Positions 9,808 to 17,799 of a DNA stretch of 24,018 bases are shown here, piece by piece. Origin of the DNA: Mnemiopsis leidyi (lineage: Eukaryota; Ctenophora; Tentaculata; Lobata; Bolinopsidae); assembly GCA_000226015.1 (NCBI GenBank), contig JH154057.1:886-24903 (forward strand), given 5' to 3'. Position numbers and translations under genes: made by a program. The notes beneath the pieces are model-generated. The model saw nothing but the letters and a program-made list of their open reading frames with translations, had not been told where the DNA came from and ran no database searches. Numbering within the stretch: position 1 is the stretch's first letter; each line of letters opens with the position of its first letter.

Positions 9808-10563
9808 TCAGTCGTTCAGAGCCGAGAGTAGGTTCTTGCTTTGCTGTCGACGCAGGACTCCTGGTTTTTGTTGTTTCAGTGCAGGGGGTCTGAGAAGAAA
9901 CATTTTCCGGGGTTGCTGTGTTGGGGCCTGGTGGTGGGGAGGACTAACTCCTAGTTTTCTTCTATCTCCATCTTTGACACCATGATCCTTATCAAAACGT
10001 CCCCGCCTGCGGATGTAGGTGCATTGCTCCATGTCTTCGTACTTAAGAGCAGTTAGGTACCTATAGAAGTACAGTTGTGAGTGCTTCTCTTTGTCTGAGC
10101 TGCTGAAATCTTCCTTGTTTACTTGCACTGTCTGGGTCTCTTTGTTCACACCAACTGACCCGATGTCCGCTGTCAACACTTTTGAAGCAGCAGATTTCCA
10201 GGCTGACTTATGTTTTAAGCTCATAGAACGAGCTTCGCTGTAGGCCAGTTGATCGGGTGATCTGAAGGTCAGTAAAACTTCTTTATCTGCACCCTTGCTG
10301 CCTATAGCCACGTAATCTGTGAGTACTCCTTTAGAAATTTTACCATGTTTTTCGCACAAGATATCCTTTATTATGCTTGCTCTCTCCGGTTTTAGTTTAA
10401 TCGTGGCATGTGGAGCGGGTGGCATTTGGGAGAGATCTACTTTTCTGGCTCTCTCTTTCCGTAGTTTAAGTCTCCAATCGTTTTGAGGTTTGTTCAGTGA
10501 TGTCGGCAGAGTTTCATGTAACTTGACTAAGCCGCCCTTTCCTGTTCCAAACCTGAAGATCAT
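9808..10563 (-). CDS. Uncharacterised basic protein (251 aa), single open exon, LC8-binding motif
   Basis: This is the longest frame on the minus strand and runs uninterrupted from an ATG at 10563 to a TGA at 9810-9808. An in-frame TAA lies six bases before the ATG, so the start cannot extend further within this exon, although the start context is weak (C at -3). I do not recognise the family. The protein is basic. A Lys/Arg-rich stretch lies at residues 31-41 and a second at 185-189, and the C-terminal 45 residues are Pro/Gln/Arg-rich. Residues 141-145 read Lys-Glu-Thr-Gln-Thr, the canonical motif bound by the dynein light chain LC8 (DYNLL). It lies in a probably disordered Ser/Lys/Glu-rich segment, where such motifs work. 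There is no signal peptide or membrane segment, so it is likely cytosolic, cytoskeletal or ciliary; that role is inference. Both strong codon content and local GC enrichment set it apart from the surrounding AT-rich DNA. It could also be a retrocopy, since it lacks introns. Confidence 0.7.
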   Translation of the reverse strand: MIFRFGTGKGGLVKLHETLPTSLNKPQNDWRLKLRKERARKVDLSQMPPAPHATIKLKPERASIIKDILCEKHGKISKGVLTDYVAIGSKGADKEVLLTFRSPDQLAYSEARSMSLKHKSAWKSAASKVLTADIGSVGVNKETQTVQVNKEDFSSSDKEKHSQLYFYRYLTALKYEDMEQCTYIRRRGRFDKDHGVKDGDRRKLGVSPPHHQAPTQQPRKMFLLRPPALKQQKPGVLRRQQSKNLLSALND

Positions 10564-11850
10564 CGGTTATTGTCCGACAGCTTTCGAAAGTTGGTTAAGT
10601 AACTTTAAGCGAATCTCAGATGTTAAATTCTTAAATTTGAAATAACATTCGAATCTAGAATACGCTATCCTCATTCCTAGGGCTAAAATTTGGGGACTAG
10701 TTGTTTGGGATATGCTTGAGATATAAAAATAAGTAAACGCTCTCTATAACCTTCAATATGGCAAAGTCTACTTAGTTTTAGTTCAATCATACCACTCTGT
10801 TTGAGTGAACTTTGGATTTCTTTTCCACAATCGGAGAGCTCTGTCAGTTTTCTGGACATCTTCCATCCTAAAGTAATCCACTCTCGCCGTCCCTTAGTTT
10901 CTTGCGACGAAGTCTAACAGCAAACTACTCCTACCAAATAAGAAAACTAACCAAACCACCGACACAAACAACGGGGAATAATAAAGCGACTACTTATACA
11001 ACCAATAATTGGCAATTAGAGATCAGTTACTTTTCTAACTTACCGACTAGAGTATTGTAGCTATCTTGTTATCTCGTAGTTACCATGGCGAAATAGAGAG
11101 GCTGATGGCTTTAAATTGTGCTTCGGTGTTATTTTCTTTGAATATCTATTCAGAGGTCAAACCTTTAACGTGTAATCGTGGGAGATATATTTACCTTCCA
11201 CCTTAATTTGAAGGGGTGGCCGTAATCATAATTTAGGCTATTTCTTTACTTGAGGTGAAGTTATTAAGGCGTCTAACTGTTTAAATCCTAAACAACCCGT
11301 ATTTCCTTTTTCTGAATTAGTGACATAGGAATTCCATGGAGCTCAAACGATATTATTTAGAAATATTGCCAAGAAAACTGCTCTCGTTCAGGCATTGATG
11401 AATCTTTGGATTTTACCAAATCACTTAACAAGACTTTCGACAGTCTAGTGTCGAAATATTTCGCCATTTAGTTACTATGATGTACTTATTAAGACTTTTT
11501 TGGGTATACTTATGGACTACATCATGTTTAAGAAAGTACCTGCAGCACATATTCCTCGAAATGTGATTCAAGCACTGTACCGTCCAAATGTTACACATTA
11601 AGAATCTCTTGTGGATTTTACACCCCGATGTCATGAATTCGTCCAAGTCTCTAAGTGGCTTAGCCTCGGCAGGCAGGGACCGTTAACGGCATTGTTTTTA
11701 AGAATTTGGAGGATGTTAGCATATGCTGAGCGGAGTTAACGACTTCCGTAGTATAGAACTATTAAGTGACGTTATGCCAAGTCTATACTCGGTCTAGCTC
11801 TGACTTCAAGTTTAGATGTGAAACTTTCACTTGCTCCCACGGTTAAACTC
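10564..11850. other. Upstream flank of the 251-codon gene, no other gene seen
   Basis: No TATA box is placed properly for the minus-strand gene, so its promoter, if here, is TATA-less. A minus-strand frame at 11646-11425 (73 codons) and the other frames are short and chance-like. No repeat structure is evident. Confidence 0.5.
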
Positions 11851-11856
11851 TTAAGT

Positions 11857-11884
11857 GTTGAATGTTGAATGTTAAATGTTCAAG
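11857..11884. repeat. 7-bp tandem repeat, four copies
   Basis: GTTGAAT, GTTGAAT, GTTAAAT and GTTCAAG follow one another directly. This is a short slippage-type array. Confidence 0.8.
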
Positions 11885-11949
11885 TACAGCTGTGTGTTAA
11901 TGGGCCACGATCCTAGTAGTGGGTTTGCTTCCACCACTTTCTCTTGAAG

Positions 11950-12235
11950 TTAACGGCACGTGCCGTCTTTAACGGCAGCAAGTGATGCACATTTATATCG
12001 TCTCAAGTTTACCAGTTTAACTTCTACAAGTTTACAGGCAGCAAATGATGCAAATTCATGTCGTTTAAATTTTACATTTTACCTTGTATCAAGCGATGCC
12101 AAACTGATTCCTCTCCAAATCCCCCGTTTTAACTTCTTCAGGCAAACTTCTACAGGCAAACTTATGTTTGCACCTAAATTTATGTTTTTTAAAAGTTTAT
12201 ATTTTAACTTCTTGTGGCAGCAATATAGTGGTGCG
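11950..12235. repeat. Degenerate repeat region around TTTAACTTCT / GGCAGCAARTGATGC
   Basis: GGCAGCAAGTGATGCA (11974) and GGCAGCAAATGATGCA (12037) are 63 bp apart with similar flanks. Diverged copies continue near 12086, 12128 and 12203. The 97-codon plus-strand frame at 11960-12253 exists mainly because the first period is a multiple of three; its translation is an internal repeat without a recognisable domain. I call it a repeat, not a gene. Confidence 0.6.
11953..11966. promoter_or_regulatory. 14-bp palindrome with central E-box
   Basis: ACGGCACGTGCCGT is a perfect palindrome with CACGTG in the centre, the class of site bound by bHLH-zip factors such as Myc/Max/USF. It stands just before the 63-bp repeat array. 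No adjacent promoter is evident, so any function is speculative. Confidence 0.3.
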
Positions 12236-13046
12236 TATATCTCAAGAATTTAAAACCTTTTTATCAAACTAAATAATTATGTATTTCCAAAACTACAACT
12301 CATTTTGATCTGATAGTTTTTTATAGTTGCACTACACTTCTACTACAATCATTGCTGCGCGGTATATAATTGCTGCCAACTACAAGATTACAATTGGTCT
12401 CCTAATAACTATACACCTTCTTTGTCGGGACCGGTCATTTCCTGTCCTGATCAGAAACCAGACACCCGACAACTGTCTCTCTTTACTCAACTGTTTTGTT
12501 TGGAGACCATTTATTCTGTATGTAACTCATGAATCATCTAATTAGTATAGGATAATAATATCGTCTTGACATAATTTTTAAGCTGTGAGCTTATAAGAAT
12601 TGAAATGTTGAGAAAGTTAGGTGCTATAAAACTTTCTAGTGCTGTCCGGACTTTTTCATTCTAGTTTGGTAAATATTGCGGAACTTTTTGTTGTTCTGCA
12701 AGTCAGGGACTTACAAGTTATAGCTTATAAAGTCTCTACGTGTAACTGTGTCACGTTACTTCCACCCTTTCTCACTTGTTATTTAAGAATGTTTAACTTC
12801 TCAAGATAGTTATCACTTGTTTCCTACTTAGCCCGTTAAATTTCTCACTTCATCGTCCAGTTCTGCACAGCAGTTCTCGGTTTTGTGAATAGATGCATTC
12901 CGTGATATTGTTATATTGTTATATCAGTAATCTTACTTGAAGATTGGCGGAATTTTTAACCATTTGTCCCCAGCAATTAATTAATTTCATGGTAAAAACA
13001 GAAAATATTTACTGTGATCATGGTCAAGAAAACCAAGAGATGTGTT

Positions 13047-13064
13047 CTATTACCATGGTAATAG
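13047..13064. repeat. 18-bp perfect palindrome
   Basis: CTATTACCATGGTAATAG reads identically on both strands. Further CATGGT words lie at about 12990, 13019 and 13114, so four copies fall within 130 bp. The role is unknown. Confidence 0.8.
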
Positions 13065-14695
13065 TACAATTTTAAATTTGTGTGGTTCAAACTTAGAAAA
13101 ATATTAGAATTGTCATGGTCTAAATTCTTAAATTGAAGGATCGACCGCGGATTTGCTTTTTCAGGCAGTTACAAATTTTTCTTAGTTCTGGATTTCATAA
13201 CACTAAACACAGCAAATGAATTGAAAATTTCAATCAAACTCATTCATTCCCACTGGGTTAGGTTAATAACTTGCTGTTGAAATTTGTCCACTGTTTATAA
13301 ATAGATTCATTTCAAAGAATAAGCGCCCAATCGCATAATAAAAGTCTGCACCAAAACGCTAATGATCTCGCCAAATACTACTAACCTTTCTCTCCTTTGT
13401 TACCATGGATTAAGCCTTCTCACTTAATCAGTCTAGGGGCTTAAATAAGAGGAATCTGTGTTATTAAATGCTGTTTTCTTTATTTTGCCCGTCCTATTCA
13501 AGCTATTATATTTCAAGCAATTAAATTTATGGAAGTGTTAAACTAAACATCTACATTCATCAAATCAATATTCGCTTGTTATAGCTTTTGCTAGATCCCT
13601 GGCCCCGGATTAAATGTTACCATTGTTTCGATAACCACGTTAAGCATTTTTCTATTTAAGAGCAATTCATTTAATATATAGCAGGATTTCCTCACAAGGT
13701 TTATCTTTTCGAAATTGATGTTATTTTTGCTCGATTCTAATAGAACCTTGTGACTGCTCTAGATATTCAATCTCGCAATTTTATGATTTCAAAATCGACT
13801 TGTCTCAATTTTCTAATTAACGGAAATCTTCTATCAAGCGAGACGCAGGAGAGCACTGCAATATTTTAATCACTCTTTTTTTCATCATTCAATTATTCAT
13901 TCATTCAATCATTTTATTGTTATATCGTCACATTAATTAAGTATGATTACAATTATCTTTCAATTCCTTAAGCCTTAAATAACCTGAGTTAATAAATATT
14001 TAAGTTTGGGTGAACTACAATAGTATAGAATCGATTGATATTTTCTTTTTAACATTTATCCCGTCTAAAAACCGAAAAACTACTCTTAATCCAATTTTTT
14101 GTGATGGGGAGCCAATGGAGGGGATATTTGCTTCACTCAATCCCATCTTATCATGCGAAATTGCGAAAAATTGTTTGTCAAAGACGGGCGCCAGAATGCT
14201 GATAGCTGGAATTGACCAATTATTTGAGACACTTTGGACAATTATCATATGCCATTTTAGCATTGCCACAGTTGGTAGCCTACCTAGTAGAATAAAAGAT
14301 CTGGGCCAGCTTCAACTTGACTTTCATTCAATTTGCCTGATCGCCATAATTCGCTCTTCATTGTCTCCTGGCTGACTTAGCTGCCGAATAAATGGTGAAC
14401 AATTGAGATCCATTGTGAAGGAAACTGAGGAATCCTATGGACATTAGAACAGAACTGAAGCATTTTTTATTTATCCCATCTCGCAGTCGGTATATTTACG
14501 ATCTTCAGACCAACCACAGTTCATTGCAAATGCGAAGACGTGCAGTGTAAAAGCCACGCACGCACTGCAGCTCGTTTTAATGAGCCGTTGATTTTGACAA
14601 TAGCGACTTTTGGAAAAGTAGTGAATTCTACTCGGGTTAATGATTTACTTCTTATAGGCTTGAATTCTAGATATTTGGTTCCCCAGACCCTTAAC

Positions 14696-14737
14696 TTCTT
14701 CCACGTCTTCCTCTTCGACTTTTTCTTCTTCATCAAA
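14696..14737. other. Pyrimidine tract
   Basis: The plus strand is almost purely C/T for about 40 bases. Read on the minus strand in one frame it gives a Glu/Asp-rich stretch. Flanking stops and the lack of strong splice sites argue against an exon. Confidence 0.5.
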
Positions 14738-15237
14738 GTTCTTCACTCAAATTTTTGGTGAGATGGCAGGACCGACTCGAATGGTTCTGTTTGACTATCA
14801 AGTCTCCCTACACACTCAAGATCTATCCGATAACAACCTATATGCGGTTACACTACAACTCCAAGTTATCCAACCTGTAGAGTCAGAGGTTATTGCGCTG
14901 CGATCACCACTAAGTTTCTCTATCCACATCTTTACTCCCTCTGTATTGTATCTGTACGTTTCTCAGTGATATCACATGACAACCTGTGCTCGTTAATATC
15001 CATTAACAACCATGAAATTGTGAAAATATATCGAGATATTATATACAGGCTCGCTGCACAATGCACATGTCTGACACGCGTCATGCCGCATTCAAGATAC
15101 ATCTTCATACTTCAACCGTCTTCTATCCCATGAGCCTAGTGTTTCACAACTTTTACTACCCTTCAAATATTCTTCCGATATGTTTTAGGATAATGGTACA
15201 ACAGGCGCGTTCACTTCCACTGAATAATTACAGTTGA

Positions 15238-15246
15238 TATATAAAG
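15238..15246 (+). promoter_or_regulatory. Strong TATA box
   Basis: TATATAAAG matches the metazoan TATA consensus exactly, and the sequence just downstream changes from AT-rich to GC-rich. A start near 15268-15272 is expected. It could drive the 15278-15604 frame or an untranslated first exon of the downstream Gln-rich gene 6 kb away. Confidence 0.45.
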
Positions 15247-15277
15247 CACACCGTCCCAAGAGGAGATAGAGCACACA

Positions 15278-15604
15278 ATGTACCTGCAAATATCACATCA
15301 GTTATATCCACACCTCAGGGTGATCGTCGCTAAAGGACCGAAAACCGCGGGCTGTCTCCCGCTTGTGTCCGTCTTCGTTTGCCTGGGCAACTTCCTGGTT
15401 GCCATGCCTCCGAGATCTGGTCTCGCTGCGCATCCTCCCAATCTGGTGTACACTGCTAAGGATTTGACCTCACGAAAGGGAGGGGAGCACTGTGTGCTGC
15501 CTTTGTTTGAAGACCGTCCCACACTCGGGCGAGTGCAGGTGTGCCGGATACTCTACCGGTCTTCCTCTCCGGAGAAGTCCACGTTTTCTCGTGCGGTTGT
15601 TTAG
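15278..15604 (+). CDS. Hypothetical 108-aa frame downstream of a TATA box
   Basis: An ATG 40 bp after the TATA box opens 108 codons, ending in TAG. I do not recognise the product. Residues 26-43 are hydrophobic (Gly, Cys, Leu, Pro, Val and Phe) and could form a membrane segment; the remainder is Pro/Arg/Ser-rich. An internal ATG at residue 43 has a better start context (G at -3). The 5' UTR would be under 15 nt if the first ATG is used, which is unusual. The block 15300-15700 is visibly richer in G+C and CpG than its surroundings, so it may be a promoter-associated island in which long frames arise easily. A CAG|GTGTGC at 15539 is a possible donor, so this could be the first exon of a spliced transcript. 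Confidence 0.25.
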   Translation: MYLQISHQLYPHLRVIVAKGPKTAGCLPLVSVFVCLGNFLVAMPPRSGLAAHPPNLVYTAKDLTSRKGGEHCVLPLFEDRPTLGRVQVCRILYRSSSPEKSTFSRAVV

Positions 15605-16110
15605 TCTCTATCGTCGAAGTGCTTCTGGCGGCCCGCGCGGACCAATAAGCATTGAGGATCAGCTGGACCGGCCAATAGGAGATCGAGAGAGGACTCAATA
15701 CATGTTAATGTTATTTTGTGTGTTAGGTATTCGAGTGTGTTCCGAGATGGATATATTCCATGTTGAATGGAACATGTGACCTCGCGGTCCTCAAGCACCT
15801 GTGAAGGCTTGTTATCATTGTTTCCCCCTCCGCTTTTCTAATCAACACCAAAACCTAAAAGTAGAAACTAGTAGTCGCACACCCAATAATGTGTACCACA
15901 ATTAGGTTTAGGCTAAAATGCTGGTAATATTGTAATATGTCGTGCTGACGCTTGCAGATCATTTTCTATAGTCCTGAAAATCGCTCTGAGCAGGGGGTTT
16001 GTCATTTGCTGGACGTGCTTTTCCAATGGGAAGGCAGATCATTATAGTTTAAGGTACTTCAGAACGCGGGCAAGATAGCGGTGTGTTCAGCGTTATCGTA
16101 CTTGTTGTGG
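15605..16110. other. GC-rich then AT-rich non-coding stretch
   Basis: Two CCAAT words (about 15641 and 15674) lie within the GC-rich block, which would fit a promoter region on either strand. Near 15750-15775 overlapping short inverted repeats occur (TTCCAT/ATGGAA and CATGTT/AACATG). No gene is recognised. Confidence 0.4.
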
Positions 16111-16119
16111 CGTTCACGT

Positions 16120-16446
16120 TTTTTAACCAGCTCACTTTAAACTGATGCGAAGTGTTTCTAGCCTCCCGAAAACAAGGGATCAGGAGCGGCTAATTATCAC
16201 GAAGGAGCACAGTCGCCTGATGTTAATCAATTTCCAGCTACTTTTACCTCTAATTTGTACTCGATCTCCCTCAGTTCCACTAGTTGATCACGTACTAATT
16301 ATAATCAAGTTTTTGAAACCAGCTCAATGTTCATTGACTTTAAACTGATGTGAAGCGTTTCGATTTGAACGGCAAAGAAGTGGTGATGCGTATTGTTTAA
16401 AATTTCCAACTACTTTCACCACTGCAGCTCGTACGAACTTGATCAG
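16120..16446. repeat. Degenerate direct duplication, ~190-bp offset
   Basis: AACCAGCTCA...CTTTAAACTGATG.GAAG.GTTTC at 16124-16160 is matched at 16315-16361. A second shared stretch follows (TTTCCAGCTACTTTTAC at about 16231, TTTCCAACTACTTTCAC at about 16406). The order is preserved, with small indels between the two copies. Confidence 0.65.
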
Positions 16447-16955
16447 CCACATTGTTGTGTAAATTTCGTGACATTTAGTTGATTTTCGTGTCAGTTGACC
16501 GTTAATCCCATTAGAGTAAGTTGACACTCGATACCTGATTTATCACAGGCAATGCAACTGTTATCTAAATTTCGACTAGCAATAAAGTAATATAAAAAAC
16601 GTTGGTTGTCATTGCTACGGACATAGCAGTATATCTGTATAGCGATCATTTTGTGCTTCCTCCAGAAGTGCAGGTATCAAGTTCTCCAATACACATGTTA
16701 CAATGATAAGGCTGCAATGAAGTTTTCGAGATAGAGTGGCAAGTCCTCGCACTTTGGTGCCGAAAAATTATTTTGTTGCGTTTTGGTGTCGTACAACCCC
16801 TCCGGTGAGGACTGCTTTGTTTTGTTTCGCGACAAGCTAAGTTTGATTGCTCTTGGAAACATGACTTCTTTCGACAAGTTAGTGTTGATGATATTCTATG
16901 ATATTTTTGTACGCGAGGCCAATATAATCTGTTTCATCCAAGTTACATGTCATAA
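16447..16955. other. Non-coding stretch
   Basis: I see only short, domainless frames (for example 16783-16995, 70 codons from a GTG) and no repeat structure up to the G13 tract. Confidence 0.5.
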
Positions 16956-16956
16956 A

Positions 16957-17150
16957 GGGGGGGGGGGGGCGATTGGGCCGGTAGCTCATTGGTAAAGCCC
17001 TCTTTAGACAATGTAGAGGTTATCCGACTCGGCACGGTGCCAGTCCATGAATTTTCTGAATTGACTATCAGTGGAAATCGTGTCCGTTCAAATATCTGCT
17101 CCGTAGACATCATGTAGCTTGTTGTTGTGGGTGACCCACCCACAACAACA
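16957..17150 (+). mobile_element. Second tRNA-derived SINE-like element with G13 tract and terminal hairpin
   Basis: After a run of thirteen Gs (16957-16969) comes GGTAGCTCATTGGTAAAGCC, an A box and D-arm almost as in a tRNA. A degraded B-box-like GAGGTTATCCGACTC follows near 17018-17032. The body is unrelated to tRNA and ends at a strong 14-bp-arm hairpin (17120-17150). It differs in sequence from the element at 5168, so a different tRNA ancestor is likely. The B box is poor, and transcription today is doubtful. The boundaries are estimates. Confidence 0.5.
17120..17150. repeat. Perfect 14-bp inverted repeat, 3-nt loop
   Basis: TGTTGTTGTGGGTG and its exact reverse complement are separated only by ACC. 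The structure could form a very stable hairpin in RNA or a cruciform in DNA. It lies at the 3' end of the SINE-like element and may be its tail structure. Confidence 0.9.
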
Positions 17151-17415
17151 TAACACACGCGTTATCATTCAGTGCACACCTCTGGGAGTCCAGCTTGAAA
17201 TGAGGACCTGAAAAGGTTCCCTCCCCACTTGAAACCACATTCACAATATGTTTCATTCTGTCCTCGATGAATGTCTGAAATTTGAATATTTAGGTTTTTT
17301 GGTGCCTTAACTCTTGCATAAGCAACACTATGTACTATATAACAAGATTAGTTTATCGCTAGAAATGTGGCCAATATTGTTATTCTAACCGCACAGTTGA
17401 TTTTGGCATACTCGA

Positions 17416-17683
17416 AAGAACCGTTTAAGAGCCACTTAAGAGCCGCTCAAAAACCGCTTAGGAACCGCTAAGAGCTGGCTAAGAACCGTAGAACGACCGC
17501 TTAGAACAGCTTAAGAACCGCTTGAGAACCGCTTATGGACCACTTAAGAACCTCTTTAAACCACTCAAGAACCGCAAAAACAAAAGGAAAGTGATAAGCA
17601 AAGAGTCATCCTAACAGTAAGTCGTATAAATTGTGCTGTCAATTGATGGTAACTTTGCTAAGAACCATTTAAGAACCGCTTGC
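17416..17683. repeat. 12-bp tandem array (CTTAAGAACCGC)
   Basis: About thirteen variant copies of CTTAAGAACCGC (with forms such as CTTAGGAACCGC, CTTAGAACAGC and CTCAAGAACCGC) run from 17416 to 17576. Two more lie at 17658-17683 after an 80-bp unique gap. The AAC(C)GC half is the most conserved part. Confidence 0.85.
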
Positions 17684-17690
17684 TAGCCAG

Positions 17691-17798
17691 CAGCGACAAT
17701 CGACATAACCCTAATCCTAACCAACAGCGACAATCGACATAACCCTAATCCTAACCAACAGCGACAATCGACATAACCCTAATCCTAACCCTTACCCG
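17691..17798. repeat. 34-bp array, three copies, carrying CCCTAA-like words
   Basis: Identical copies start at 17691, 17725 and 17759. Each unit has a GC-mixed half (CAGCGACAATCGACAT) and a half reading AACCCTAATCCTAACC, close to the animal telomere repeat (CCCTAA)n. The last copy continues into CCCTTACCC. This is an interstitial telomere-like tract, not a chromosome end, because unique sequence resumes. Confidence 0.9.
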
Positions 17799-17799
17799 C

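Larger units (their letters stand above)
12254..15230. other. Long AT-rich stretch without a supported gene
   Basis: The best frames are 121 codons at 14010-14375 (plus, GTG start) and under 75 codons elsewhere; none shows a domain. A small plus-strand frame at 14763-14969 has a good start context but 68 unremarkable codons. Structures seen are an 18-bp palindrome at 13047-13064, a TTCATTCA-type microrepeat near 13888-13912 and a pyrimidine tract at 14696-14737. Confidence 0.5.

Noticed and set aside
11960..12253. 97-codon frame with internally similar segments
   Set aside because: It is explained by a 63-bp DNA repeat whose period is a multiple of three. No known repeat protein is recognised.
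14010..14375. 121-codon plus-strand open frame
   Set aside because: It starts at GTG rather than ATG, its composition is unremarkable, and no domain or good splice sites frame it.
15298..15698. Minus-strand frames inside the GC-rich block
   Set aside because: They overlap each other and the plus-strand frame. GC-rich DNA has few stops, and no start or promoter supports them.
16970..17040. Functional tRNA gene
   Set aside because: Only the D-arm/A box is good. The B box is degraded and no acceptor or anticodon stem pairs.
17691..17798. Chromosome end
   Set aside because: Only three composite units are present and unique sequence resumes immediately on the right, so it is interstitial.
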